Source of the DNA: Candidatus Gastranaerophilales bacterium
Lineage (GTDB): Bacteria; Cyanobacteriota; Vampirovibrionia; Gastranaerophilales; Gastranaerophilaceae
Direction of reading: 5' to 3'
DNA length: 52,148 nucleotides
NCBI GenBank assembly: GCA_910587175.1
Contig: CAJULH010000010.1
Span: 1 to 52,148 of the forward strand
How positions within the stretch are numbered: position 1 is the stretch's first letter; each line of letters starts with the position of its first letter. A program made the position numbers and the translations under genes. Under the pieces are notes generated by a model. That model was not told the DNA's origin and did not search any database. It saw only the letters and a program-made list of their open reading frames with translations. Shown in pieces: positions 41,707-50,231 of this stretch.

Positions 41707-42978
41707 CTATGTTCCGGATTTCCAGGAATTCAAGTATTCAAATTGTTCATCTGTCAGTGTGTCAATTTCAACACCCATAGATTCAAGTTTTATCTTTGCA
41801 ATTTGGACATCTACTTCATGCGGCAGGGTATATAGTTTATTTTGAAGTTTACCTTTGTTTTTAAGTACAAATTCAATGCCAAGAGCCTGATTTGCAAAGC
41901 TCATATCCATAACACTCGCAGGGTGTCCTTCTGCGCCCACAAGATTTACCAAACGTCCTTCGGCAAGAACATAAACCGATTTTCCGTTGTCTAAAACCCA
42001 CTCATCAAGGGCAGGACGAATGTTTTTATATTCTCTGACATGCTCTCTCAAACCGTTTACATTCACTTCAACATCAAAATGCCCCGCATTTGAAACAAAA
42101 GCGCCGTCTTTCATAGTTAAAATATGTTCAACGTCAATTACATTTTTATCTCCTGTCACGGTAAGGAAAATATCTCCTTCTTTGGCAGCTTCTCTGATGG
42201 GCATCACCCTGAAACCATCCATAACAGCTTCCAGAGCTTTTAACGGGTCAACTTCAGTTACAATAACATTTGCACCCATACCGCGAGCCCTCATTGCAGC
42301 GCCCTTGCCGCACCAGCCATAACCAGCAACAACAAAAGTTTTTCCTGAAATTAAAATGTTTGTGGCTCTGATGATACCGTCCAAAGCGCTTTGACCCGTG
42401 CCATAACGATTGTCATATAAATGTTTTGTAAGACTTGAATTTACCCCGAGTGCCGGAAATTCAAGCGAACCGTCTTTTTCCATAGCCTCCAAACGAATAA
42501 TCCCCGTTGTGGTTTCTTCGGTTGAACCTATGATATTCGGAATCAGGTCTCTTCTTGTTTTGTGTACCGTTGCAACCAAATCGCACCCGTCATCAATTAT
42601 TAAATGCGGCTTATGGTCTAAAGCAATCTGTACATGCCTTGCATAGGTTTCTTTGTTTTCTCCTGCAATCGCATATACTGGAATATTCCAATACTTAACA
42701 AGTGCCGCAGCCACATCATCCTGGGTGGATAGAGGGTTTGAAGCCGCAAGAACAGCATCTGCACCGCCTTCTTTCATCGCAATACAAAGTGCTGCAGTTT
42801 CTTTTGTAACATGTACACAGGCTGTAAGCCTTAAACCTTCAAAGGGTCTTTCTTTTTTGAATCTTTCCGTAATATTAGCTAAAACGGGCATATCTTTTTG
42901 TGCCCATTCAATGTTTTTCTTTCCCTGTTCAGCCAGATTTATATCCTTAATTTCATAAGAAATTGTTGATGCGGTCAT
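41707..42978 (-). CDS. ahcY: Adenosylhomocysteinase
   Basis: The 423-residue protein matches S-adenosylhomocysteine hydrolase. It has ACVHVTKETAALCIAM near 53, the NAD-binding AGYGWCGKGAAMRARGMGANV near 220, the VGAEGHPASVMDMSFANQA segment near 350, and a C-terminal Tyr-rich end. It splits S-adenosylhomocysteine into adenosine and homocysteine and keeps methyltransferases active. A GGGGAGG ribosome site precedes it. No SAH riboswitch is seen in the 100-nt divergent region shared with pckA. Confidence 0.97.
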   Translation of the reverse strand: MTASTISYEIKDINLAEQGKKNIEWAQKDMPVLANITERFKKERPFEGLRLTACVHVTKETAALCIAMKEGGADAVLAASNPLSTQDDVAAALVKYWNIPVYAIAGENKETYARHVQIALDHKPHLIIDDGCDLVATVHKTRRDLIPNIIGSTEETTTGIIRLEAMEKDGSLEFPALGVNSSLTKHLYDNRYGTGQSALDGIIRATNILISGKTFVVAGYGWCGKGAAMRARGMGANVIVTEVDPLKALEAVMDGFRVMPIREAAKEGDIFLTVTGDKNVIDVEHILTMKDGAFVSNAGHFDVEVNVNGLREHVREYKNIRPALDEWVLDNGKSVYVLAEGRLVNLVGAEGHPASVMDMSFANQALGIEFVLKNKGKLQNKLYTLPHEVDVQIAKIKLESMGVEIDTLTDEQFEYLNSWKSGT

Positions 42979-43111
42979 AGTTTTTATACCTCCCCGGACT
43001 TCATATATGAGCTCTTATTTTTCACCAAAATGTTACCACAAAAAATATTTTTATGCTAATATTGCTATGAACCATTAAATGTATTGCGTACAATTTAAAA
43101 GGAGATATTTT

Positions 43112-44773
43112 ATGTCTACAGTAGAATTTTTTACAAATTCAGAAGAGCTTAAAAAGCTTTATTCGGCTGCACGTGCAACTATTACGGCACCTTTCTTTGG
43201 AAACAATGTAGAGCATGTTCAATCTGTTTCAGAAGCATATAAACTTGCTCTAAACAGCCCCGGAACAGTTGAATTAACAGGTATGCCTGTTTATGAACCC
43301 GAAAAAATCGGTCTTCCTGCGGGTGCTAACCAGTTGTTATTCAACGATGGTACTGTTGTTGGTCGTTGCGCTGCTGCAAGAAAAATTGTTGGCGAACCGG
43401 GATGCGACCTTGGATATTTGCTTCCTATTATTCGTGAAGCAATTTACGGTACACGCGACAGATTAATGTATAAAACCGAAGTTGTTGTTGGTTTGGAAGA
43501 AGACTTTATGGTTAAAGCACATCTTCTAATCCCGGAAGGTTTTGAAAACATTATGTATTCCTGGATGCTAAACTTCCAATACATCAATGAATACTATTCA
43601 AATATGTATGCTAATTCAAGAAACATCTCAGAAGGCGACCTCTTTATATTCTCAGACCCTGATTGGTCACACCCTGATTTTCCGTACGGTTTGACATTCT
43701 TTGACCCTGAACATAACTGTGCCGCTATCCTTGGTATGAGATACTTCGGTGAACACAAAAAAGGTACATTAACTCTTGCCTGGGGTGCAGCTGCAAGAAA
43801 CGGTTATGCATCATGCCATGGCGGTATGAAAAGATATAACCTTGGTGAAAACAAATCATTCCAGGTTGCAGTGTTTGGTCTTTCAGGCTCAGGTAAATCA
43901 ACAATTACACACGCAAAACACAATAATAAATACGATATTACCGTTCTTCACGATGATGCATTTATCATCAACGTTCATGACAAATACACAATTGCTTTGG
44001 AACCTGCATATTTTGATAAAACTGCAGACTATCCGATTGGCTGCAACGATAACAAATATATTTTAACCCAGCAAAACGCAGGTGTTATCCAAACAGCTGA
44101 CGGAAAACTTGTTTCAATCACAGAAGACATCAGAAACGGTAACGGTCGTGCTGTTAAATCAAAATTATGGTCACCAAACAGGGTCGATAGAATCAACGAA
44201 CCTATCAATGCTATTTTCTGGCTTATGAAAGACCCGACTATTCCTCCTGTATTAAAACTTTCAGGTGCATCTTTAGGATCTGCAATGGGTGCAACTCTTG
44301 CTACAAAAAGATCTTCAGCTGAAAGACTTGCAAAAGGCGTTGACCCGAATGCTCTTGTTGTTGAACCTTATGCTAACCCGTTCAGAGTTTATCCTCTTGA
44401 AATGGATTACACAAGATTTAAACAGTTAATTGCTGACGGCGTTGATTGCTACATCCTGAACACAGGCGAATTTATGGGTACAAAAGTTCAGCCTAAACAC
44501 ACTCTTGGTGTTATTGAAGCAATCGTTGAAGGTTCCGCTAAATTCCACAAATGGGAAGGCTTCTCAGATATCGAAATTATGGATGTTGAAGGCTTTGATG
44601 CAAGTTTCTCTAATGCTGAATACAAAGAACAATTCGTTAAACGTATGCAGGATAGAATTGAATTTGTTAAATCAAGAGAAACAGAAAAAGCAGGTATTGA
44701 TAAACTTCCTGCTGATGCTCTTGAAGCCCTTCAAAATGTTGTTAAACAGGCAGAAAGCTTAAGCCGTGTGTAG
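43112..44773 (+). CDS. pckA: Divergent ATP-type phosphoenolpyruvate carboxykinase
   Basis: From ATG 43112 (AAGGAGA ribosome site) the protein has 553 residues. It aligns by motif with ATP-dependent PEPCK: RYFGEHKKG (substrate and metal region), CHGGMKRYNLGENKSFQVAV leading into the P-loop GLSGSGKST, LHDDAF where the kinase-2 DDEHGW normally lies, and YILNTGEFMG near the C-terminus. It would interconvert oxaloacetate and PEP. Differences from the textbook enzyme are the DDAF kinase-2 motif, an unusual N-terminal 200 residues, and no clear match to the RSPKD segment. Codons look highly optimised, so expression is probably high. A possible structured RNA and a terminator follow. Confidence 0.8.
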   Translation: MSTVEFFTNSEELKKLYSAARATITAPFFGNNVEHVQSVSEAYKLALNSPGTVELTGMPVYEPEKIGLPAGANQLLFNDGTVVGRCAAARKIVGEPGCDLGYLLPIIREAIYGTRDRLMYKTEVVVGLEEDFMVKAHLLIPEGFENIMYSWMLNFQYINEYYSNMYANSRNISEGDLFIFSDPDWSHPDFPYGLTFFDPEHNCAAILGMRYFGEHKKGTLTLAWGAAARNGYASCHGGMKRYNLGENKSFQVAVFGLSGSGKSTITHAKHNNKYDITVLHDDAFIINVHDKYTIALEPAYFDKTADYPIGCNDNKYILTQQNAGVIQTADGKLVSITEDIRNGNGRAVKSKLWSPNRVDRINEPINAIFWLMKDPTIPPVLKLSGASLGSAMGATLATKRSSAERLAKGVDPNALVVEPYANPFRVYPLEMDYTRFKQLIADGVDCYILNTGEFMGTKVQPKHTLGVIEAIVEGSAKFHKWEGFSDIEIMDVEGFDASFSNAEYKEQFVKRMQDRIEFVKSRETEKAGIDKLPADALEALQNVVKQAESLSRV

Positions 44774-44785
44774 AACCATACGATA

Positions 44786-44920
44786 GTGATACTCTGCCAA
44801 AAAAAGGTGGCTTAATGTCACATTTTTGAGAAGGAGATGTAAGCCTTACAAGTGACAGCGCAAGCAAAATGAACAAAAGGCGAAACACCCGCAGAGCATA
44901 GTTAGAGATTTCTAACACAA
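44786..44920 (+). ncRNA. Structured RNA candidate in the pckA 3' region
   Basis: Several inverted pairs occur within 130 nt. CTCTGC (44792-44797) pairs with GCAGAG (44891-44896) and encloses the rest. GGCTTA (44809-44814) pairs with TAAGCC (44840-44845), and TGTCAC (44816-44821) pairs with GTGACA (44852-44857). The last two are interleaved, so they would form a pseudoknot or alternative states. A hairpin TTAGA/TCTAA (about 44902-44915) and a strong terminator follow. No credible ORF is present. It could be a 3'-UTR-derived small RNA or a sensor. I do not recognise a known family. Confidence 0.45.
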
Positions 44921-44932
44921 TATTTTAAATTT

Positions 44933-44965
44933 ACCCCGCAGGTTGTAAGATTTGCGGGGTATTTT
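44933..44965 (+). terminator. Rho-independent terminator after pckA and the RNA candidate
   Basis: ACCCCGCA/TGCGGGGT (44933-44940 and 44953-44960), an 8-bp GC-rich stem with a 12-nt loop, followed by ATTTTAG. Confidence 0.88.
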
Positions 44966-45086
44966 AGTTTAGTATTTGCCTCTTGTTTTGCATTTTTTAA
45001 ATATTAGCCCGGGAAAAATATCAGACCGAAAAATTCAAAAATGTTATAATAAAACTTGCTGACAAAAAATATTCACAAAAATAAAC

Positions 45087-45122
45087 AAAATGCGCCCCCG
45101 GAAAAACCCTGAGGCACATTTT
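45087..45122 (-). terminator. Terminator of the response-regulator gene
   Basis: An imperfect stem (AAAATG, GCC and GGG blocks against CATTTT, GGC and CCC) lies 25 nt beyond the stop codon. On the minus strand it is followed by a T-rich tract. Confidence 0.65.
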
Positions 45123-45147
45123 GTTTAACAATGAAATTTTCCTCTTT

Positions 45148-45846
45148 TTATCCTTGCACGATACCTTCTTTAATGGCTTTTACTGCAGCCTGCACACGGT
45201 CATCCACGCATAATTTTTGTAAAATGCTGCACACATGGGCTTTTGCCGTATGAACTGATACAATGAGTTCCTTTGCAATTTCTGTGTTGCTTTTTCCCTT
45301 TACAAGAAGTTTCAAAACCTCTGTTTCCCTATCTGTCAAATGTCCCTTGGGATCAATCGGCTCATGTTCGTTTAATAGTTTTACATTTTCAGGCTTTGGG
45401 AAAAGCTTCAGGGCAAGCTTTGCAACGTTTGGGTCTATCCAGCAGGCGCCTTGCGCTACAGACCTTATAACTTCAGAAAGCGCTGTCGGGTCAATATCTT
45501 TGAGGCAGTATGCTATAGCCCCTGAGCCAAGTGCTGCAAGCACTTCTTCTTCTCTTTCGTGAGATGTCAGAATGATTACCTTAACATCCGGGTGAATTTC
45601 CTTTGCCTTCATAGTAGCCTCAAGACCATTCATTCCCGGCAGACCCAAATCCATCAAAATTACATCGGGTTTTTCTTTTTTAATAAATTCAAGACCGGCT
45701 TCACCCGATTCAGCTTCACCTATCACATTTATGTGCTCAAATTCATTCAATGCATAACGAAGTCCCACACGTGTCAGTTTATAATCCTCCACTATGATTA
45801 CTTTTATCGGGTTTACTTTTGTTTGACTGTTAGTTTTTGTCGTCAT
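45148..45846 (-). CDS. NarL/FixJ-family response regulator (receiver plus LuxR HTH)
   Basis: The 232-residue protein has a receiver domain (about 14-132) with acidic E20-D21, phospho-acceptor D66 in ILMDLGLPGMNG, T/S in ILTSHE and K near 115 in YCLKD. A LuxR-type HTH follows (about 168-228: LTDREVE-like LTDRETEVLKLLVKGKSNTEIA, then SVHTAKAHV). It is a DNA-binding output of a two-component system. No histidine kinase is adjacent, so its partner is elsewhere. An AAAGG site precedes the start. Three related decamers lie about 170-210 nt upstream. Confidence 0.93.
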   Translation of the reverse strand: MTTKTNSQTKVNPIKVIIVEDYKLTRVGLRYALNEFEHINVIGEAESGEAGLEFIKKEKPDVILMDLGLPGMNGLEATMKAKEIHPDVKVIILTSHEREEEVLAALGSGAIAYCLKDIDPTALSEVIRSVAQGACWIDPNVAKLALKLFPKPENVKLLNEHEPIDPKGHLTDRETEVLKLLVKGKSNTEIAKELIVSVHTAKAHVCSILQKLCVDDRVQAAVKAIKEGIVQG

Positions 45847-46120
45847 ATTAAATACCTTTCAATGAACTTATTTATTGTTAAATCAATACTACAGGTTAAG
45901 TTTTGTTTCTGATATTACCCATTAGTGTAATTTTTGAAGTTACCCGAAAAGACAAATATAATTTTTTCAGATTTTAAAACATTTTTCAAGACGGATACTT
46001 CTTTTTAAATCTAATTCAGCAGGAAAAATTCAACAATAAATAAATAATTCAGCAATAATTCCATATTTTAAGTATAACATATTTTTATTTTTTTTAAAAT
46101 GTTAAAAATTAGTTGAAAAT
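45847..46120. other. Upstream region of the response regulator, downstream of gap
   Basis: About 275 nt, very AT-rich. It contains three spaced copies of a TGCTGAATTA-like decamer on the minus strand (46012-46054) and no ORF or stable RNA structure that I can see. Confidence 0.35.
46012..46054 (-). repeat. Three TGCTGAATTA-like direct repeats
   Basis: On the minus strand TGCTGAATTA (46045-46054), TGTTGAATTT (46026-46035) and TGCTGAATTA (46012-46021) lie in one direction with 14- and 19-bp offsets. Single exact copies occur at about 10498 and 34112. They could be regulator-binding sites upstream of the response regulator. Confidence 0.4.
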
Positions 46121-46143
46121 GGGGACTTCATAAAGAAGTCCCC
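46121..46143 (-). terminator. Terminator of gap
   Basis: A perfect 9-bp stem GGGGACTTC/GAAGTCCCC (46121-46129 and 46135-46143) with a 5-nt loop lies 13 nt after the gap stop and is followed on the minus strand by ATTTTC. Confidence 0.8.
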
Positions 46144-46156
46144 TAAATTCTCCAAA

Positions 46157-47164
46157 CTATAGCTTTGAAGCTACCATTAATGTAGTTTCAGCAAGTCTTG
46201 TTGAATAACCCATTTCGTTATCGTACCAAGAAACCACTTTAACCATATTGTCGCCCATTGTCATTGTTAATGCAGCGTCAACAGTTGAAGATTGGCTTGA
46301 ACCAATGAAGTCAGAAGATACAAGCGGTTCTTCAGAGTAGCAAAGTACATGACCATCAGCTGCAGCTTTAAGAGCAGCATTTACAGATTCAGCAGTTACA
46401 GGTTTTTCAGTTTCAAATACAACATCAACCACTGAAACGTCAGGTGTAGGAACTCTCATAGCAAAGCCGTTTAATTTTCCTTTTAATTCAGGAAGAACTA
46501 AAGCAACAGCCTTAGCAGCACCTGTAGTTGTAGGAACAATGTTTAAAGCACCAGCTCTTGCACGACGAGGGTCTTTGTGACCTGCGTCTAAAATTCTTTG
46601 GTCGCCTGTGTAGCTGTGAACTGTTGTCATCAAACCTTTAACAATGCCAAATTTTTCAGCAATAACTTTTGCAACAGGAGCCAAGCAGTTTGTTGTGCAA
46701 GATGCCATAGAAATTACATTGTGTTTAGCAGGGTCATATTCATTTTCGTTAACGCCAAGAACGATTGTTTTGTCTTCGTTTTTAGCAGGAGCTGAAATGA
46801 TAACTTTTTTAGCGCCGGCTTGAATGTGTGCAGCAGCTTTTGTAGCATCTGTGTAGAAGCCTGTTGATTCAACAACAACTTCAACACCAAGTTCAGCCCA
46901 AGGAAGATTTGCAGGATCTTTTTCAGCAAAGAATTTAATTTTCTTGCCGTTAATTACCAGACCGTCTTCAACAACTTCAACAGTACCGCAGAATTTACCC
47001 ATAACTGAGTCATATTTGAAAACATGAGCAGCGTTTGCAGGTGTTAAACCGGGGTCATTGATTGCAACATAATCAATTTTATCAAAAATACCTTCTCTGA
47101 TGGCAGCACGCAATGTGTTTCTGCCGATTCTTCCAAAACCGTTAATCGCAACTTTCTTTGCCAT
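46157..47164 (-). CDS. gap: Glyceraldehyde-3-phosphate dehydrogenase
   Basis: The 335-residue protein starts with the NAD-binding INGFGRIGRNTLRA. The catalytic cysteine is C156 in SMASCTTNCLAP, with H183 in TTVHSYTGDQR, and the C-terminal substrate region is WYDNEMGYS. An Asp after the second strand (YVAINDPG) favours NAD over NADP. It is a core glycolytic enzyme, and optimised codons suggest high expression. It is a single-gene unit with its own ribosome site (AAGGAGAG) and terminator. pgk is not adjacent. Confidence 0.98.
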   Translation of the reverse strand: MAKKVAINGFGRIGRNTLRAAIREGIFDKIDYVAINDPGLTPANAAHVFKYDSVMGKFCGTVEVVEDGLVINGKKIKFFAEKDPANLPWAELGVEVVVESTGFYTDATKAAAHIQAGAKKVIISAPAKNEDKTIVLGVNENEYDPAKHNVISMASCTTNCLAPVAKVIAEKFGIVKGLMTTVHSYTGDQRILDAGHKDPRRARAGALNIVPTTTGAAKAVALVLPELKGKLNGFAMRVPTPDVSVVDVVFETEKPVTAESVNAALKAAADGHVLCYSEEPLVSSDFIGSSQSSTVDAALTMTMGDNMVKVVSWYDNEMGYSTRLAETTLMVASKL

Positions 47165-47299
47165 ATTTGGTCTCTCCTTCTATATAAAACTAACAGGTCA
47201 TTTATATTACAAAAATACAAATTTTTCAAGCAAAATAAGACGCATTGTTTTTATTATGGTATTTTTATATTAGAAATTTTAAAAGGAACCTTTTTATCT

Positions 47300-47887
47300 A
47301 TGATAAAAAATGTATGCGTGTTTGCATCTTCGTGTAATTTTTTAGAAAAAAGCTATTATAAAGAAGCAGAAATTTTGGGACAGATGATGGCTGAAGCAGG
47401 CTATAATATGGTCTATGGCGGAAGTTCTCTCGGGCTTATGTGGGCATGCGCAAAATATGTAAAAGCCGGCGGTAAAAAGATAATAGGCATTATGCCGGAA
47501 AAATTGAAAGATATGGCTGAAAACTCAGAATCCTGCGACGAATTTTACGTAACAAAGGGAATGCGTGAAAGAAAAGCCAAAATGGATGAAATGAGTGATG
47601 CCATAATAGCACTGCCAGGCGGCTTTGGAACGCTGGAAGAAGTAAGCGAAATGATTGTGCAAAAACAACTTGGATATAATAAAAAGCCAGTTGTATTTTT
47701 GAACACAAATGGCTTTTATGATAATCTTTTTAAATTTTTTGATAATATTTTGGAACAGAATTTTGCAAACAAAAAAGCAAGAGAGCTGTATTACATTGCA
47801 AATACACCCAAGGATGCCATTCAATACCTGCAAACCTATGTGGAACGCGACCTTGCAGTTACAAAGGAAGAAATTTATTCAAGGTAA
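47300..47887 (+). CDS. LOG-family protein (nucleoside monophosphate phosphoribohydrolase-like)
   Basis: The 195-residue protein has the LOG/lysine-decarboxylase-like motifs: MVYGGSSLGLMW (38-49), then RERKAKMDEMSDAIIALPGG with GGFGTLEEVSEM (about 95-120). Family members cleave cytokinin riboside monophosphates or AMP-like nucleotides to free base and ribose 5-phosphate; the bacterial role is often purine salvage or unknown. An AAAAGGA lies 11 nt before the ATG. It stands alone, divergent from gap. Confidence 0.9.
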   Translation: MIKNVCVFASSCNFLEKSYYKEAEILGQMMAEAGYNMVYGGSSLGLMWACAKYVKAGGKKIIGIMPEKLKDMAENSESCDEFYVTKGMRERKAKMDEMSDAIIALPGGFGTLEEVSEMIVQKQLGYNKKPVVFLNTNGFYDNLFKFFDNILEQNFANKKARELYYIANTPKDAIQYLQTYVERDLAVTKEEIYSR

Positions 47888-47900
47888 TAGACTTTATAAT

Positions 47901-48479
47901 TTATGCAGCAGCATACTCGCTCAAATTATAATTTTCATTAATTTCATTAATATATGAAAACTTTTTTTGTCCACTTTTTCCGCTAAATTTGCCTAAGGCA
48001 TTAAACACAGCAGAATAAACACTTTCTTTTATTGCTTGAAGATATAGGGTTAAGAAAGCTTTTTCAACAAAATTTTTATCAACATATAGAATAACAATGC
48101 TTATAATTGTTCTTACAAACAATTCTTTTTGTTCTCTATTTAAAGTTTTAAATTCTTTTTTCATGTCATTACCAAGCACAAATGACAAAACTTCCTTTAG
48201 TTCTGCCATACTACAATATGACAGCTTTTTGTCCCGGTAAAGATTGATGGTTTTTATAGAATAACTTGTTGCTCTCATCATAAAATTAAAAAAAGCAGAG
48301 CTGATAGAAATTTCGTTTATATGCAGCATCTTTACTACCTGCATTCTGGCATCGAAAAAGAACGAGATAAACTTTTCACTATCTAAATCTTTTTTATATT
48401 GTTTATGCAAATTATATTCATATAGTATAAAAAAAATAACACTTGCTAAAAGAAAATATGATATTGTATCTATAAGCAT
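47901..48479 (-). CDS. Unknown membrane-anchored protein, partner of the upstream small membrane gene
   Basis: I do not recognise this 192-residue protein. It has one N-terminal membrane helix (about 5-22, ISYFLLASVIFFILYEY) and a mostly helical, Lys/Phe/Tyr-rich soluble remainder facing the cytoplasm if the positive-inside rule holds. Its AAGGAGA ribosome site lies in the last codons of the upstream gene and the two genes are 2 nt apart, so they are translated together. No enzyme motif or cysteine cluster is visible. The last residues are AAA. Confidence 0.75.
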   Translation of the reverse strand: MLIDTISYFLLASVIFFILYEYNLHKQYKKDLDSEKFISFFFDARMQVVKMLHINEISISSAFFNFMMRATSYSIKTINLYRDKKLSYCSMAELKEVLSFVLGNDMKKEFKTLNREQKELFVRTIISIVILYVDKNFVEKAFLTLYLQAIKESVYSAVFNALGKFSGKSGQKKFSYINEINENYNLSEYAAA

Positions 48480-48481
48480 TA

Positions 48482-48766
48482 TTATTCTCCTTTCGCATTT
48501 GTAACAGACATTTTTTCTATTTGTTTTTGATCAACGCCAAAACGATTTAAATATATTTCCAAAAAACGCCTGTTGTCATCAGCCAATCGTTCTATTTCTT
48601 TATCCTTCTGTTTTTTCATATCATTATAGTATTTGCTAAACTTCCAATCATCCATAAATTTGTATAACAAAGTTCCAACAACAAACAAAGCTGCAAAAAC
48701 AATCATTTTATTATTGATATTAACATTACTAAAAGCAATTATTAAATTTGTTAAATTTTCAATCAT
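48482..48766 (-). CDS. Unknown small membrane protein with coiled cytoplasmic tail
   Basis: From ATG 48764-48766, preceded by TAGGAATAG with good spacing, the protein has 94 residues. There is a membrane helix at about 20-37 (KMIVFAALFVVGTLLYKF), then a basic and acidic helix (about 45-80: KKQKDKEIERLADDNRRFLE) likely to form a coiled coil. The size and layout recall holin-like or membrane-anchoring subunits, but there is no specific match. It is coupled to the downstream membrane protein. An earlier ATG at 48784 lies too close to a TATAAT to be used. Confidence 0.7.
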   Translation of the reverse strand: MIENLTNLIIAFSNVNINNKMIVFAALFVVGTLLYKFMDDWKFSKYYNDMKKQKDKEIERLADDNRRFLEIYLNRFGVDQKQIEKMSVTNAKGE

Positions 48767-48873
48767 ATTCACTATTCCTATCATAATTATAACATAAATG
48801 TAAATTTTAAGACTTATAATTGAAAAAACAATATTTATAACTTATAACGAAATAACAACATTATACCAATATC

Positions 48874-48906
48874 AAAAACACTGCAGAAAAAATTCTGCAG
48901 TGTTTT
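48874..48906. terminator. Bidirectional terminator, perfect 15-bp stem
   Basis: A perfect inverted repeat (48874-48888 and 48893-48907 with a 4-A loop) with A/T runs at both ends lies 26 nt after the stop of the minus-strand gene at 48933. The T-run works on both strands. Confidence 0.85.
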
Positions 48907-48932
48907 TGTTTTACAACTTTTAACCTTAAAAC

Positions 48933-49412
48933 TTACTTTTCATCCGCTTTTGATGCTTCATATTCAGAAATAATTGCTTCTTTTTGCTCAATTGATTTAT
49001 CGGTCTTGTGTGCTTTAAATTTATTCACTGCAGCATCAACCATACTTCCAAGCGCCTTGCCTGCAAGAATTACTCCGGCAACTGCCCCTGCAACCAAAGC
49101 TGCTCTGCCGTATTTTGATGTTACAACTTTTTCTGCAACGGTCTTGAGCGTCTTTTTGCCTCCTGTTGTAAACGTATCCACTGTCACTTTGCCGGCCGCT
49201 TTGTCAAATTTAGTAAAACTGTTAAAAGCCGCGGCAAGTTTACTCTCTGTAATTTTGTCTGCCCTGTTAGCCAGCGCCCTTCGAACATCTGCCATGCAAG
49301 CACCGCCCGCAACGGCTCCGGTAAGTGTGCCTGCTTTCTTGCCGGCATTTGTTTTCTTGTATTGGTTCCCGTTATCCGTATAACCCAATTGTACGTTTGT
49401 AAGTTTGTTCAT
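48933..49412 (-). CDS. Unknown glycine-zipper protein
   Basis: The 159-residue protein has two glycine-zipper-like stretches, GTLTGAVAGGA near 28-38 and a longer hydrophobic one near 100-125 (RAALVAGAVAGVILAGKALG). The first is likely a weak membrane or packing segment and the second a true membrane helix. The rest is polar and basic, and the tail is charged. I do not know its function. Similar small zipper proteins may insert in membranes or surround cell-envelope machines. It has a clear ribosome site (AAGGAAA) and a strong terminator, so it is a well-formed single-gene unit. Confidence 0.75.
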   Translation of the reverse strand: MNKLTNVQLGYTDNGNQYKKTNAGKKAGTLTGAVAGGACMADVRRALANRADKITESKLAAAFNSFTKFDKAAGKVTVDTFTTGGKKTLKTVAEKVVTSKYGRAALVAGAVAGVILAGKALGSMVDAAVNKFKAHKTDKSIEQKEAIISEYEASKADEK

Positions 49413-49606
49413 AATCTTTTTCCTTTCTTTAATTCTCTTGCCATTATAAAAACAAAGAAAATTTAGAAATTGTTCAAATTTTACAATTTAAAATACTAAA
49501 TATTTAAATATTACTATTTACAATACATTTCAGCTTCATATAACTTAATATAAAATACCTGTAAGTACTAAACTTGGAATTAAAAAGAAATTAAAATTGT
49601 AATACT

Positions 49607-49933
49607 ATGAGTATAAAGAAAGAATTTGGAAGACAAATAAAAAAACTGCGCACAGCAAACGGTTATACGCAGGAAAAACTATCAGAAATGATTGATATTT
49701 CCCAACGCGCATTGAGCAGCATAGAGCTCGGTAAAAACTTCGCAACGGCTGAAACTTTGGATAAAATCCTTGCTGCGTTTAATATTACACCCGAAGAATT
49801 ATTTGCAACAAATTATCTTAAAGACCCTGATGAACTTTTGAAGATGATTAATAAAAATATAACAGAAATTGGCAATAATTCTGAAAAACTTGAAATTATA
49901 TACAACCTTACAAAAAGCCTGAATAAAAAATAG
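49607..49933 (+). CDS. XRE-family regulator
   Basis: The 108-residue protein has a canonical HTH (about 5-62: FGRQIKKLRTANGYTQEKLS, EMIDISQRALSSIELGKNF, ATAETLDKILAAFNITPEELF) and a C-terminal helical tail of about 40 residues, possibly for dimerisation. No ribosome site is clear before ATG 49607. The neighbours are tRNA genes and a zipper protein, so the target is not evident. Confidence 0.9.
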   Translation: MSIKKEFGRQIKKLRTANGYTQEKLSEMIDISQRALSSIELGKNFATAETLDKILAAFNITPEELFATNYLKDPDELLKMINKNITEIGNNSEKLEIIYNLTKSLNKK

Positions 49934-50144
49934 ACCTGACAATAGCCACAGGCGCCAAAATTACCGATGTTTAGTTGTAAAAAACAGGAAAACTTAGACT
50001 ATTACAGACCCGCAGATTCCAGATCAATCTGTTTACAATATGCATTCAGCCTTGCCTGTCGCACATCACAAAACCCGCCAAACCCACACAAATACGGGCT
50101 TGTTATCTATCCCTGAGTAAAATTTTAGACATCTTAAAACTTAA
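49934..50144. other. Intergenic region between the XRE gene and tRNA-Gly(CCC)
   Basis: These 211 nt are mixed in composition with a few GC-richer words (CACAGGCGCC; AAACCCGCCAAACCC). I see no ORF, terminator or promoter that I would defend. Confidence 0.3.
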
Positions 50145-50219
50145 TGGAGCGGGGAACGGGGCTCGAACCCGCGACGTCAACCTTGGGAAGGTTGCATTCT
50201 ACCACTGAATTACCCCCGC
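50145..50219 (-). tRNA. tRNA-Gly (anticodon CCC), CCA encoded
   Basis: The 75-nt cloverleaf on the minus strand has acceptor GCGGGGG/TCCCCGC, D-arm TTCAGTGGTAGAA, anticodon loop TTCCCAA (CCC), T-arm GCGGGTTCGAGCCCCGT, U73 and an encoded CCA. It reads GGG codons. Confidence 0.95.
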
Positions 50220-50231
50220 AAAAAATTTTAA

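Noticed and set aside
42979..43078. SAH riboswitch upstream of ahcY
   Set aside because: The region is about 100 nt, mostly AT-rich, with no SAH-riboswitch core; only an ordinary ribosome site is present.
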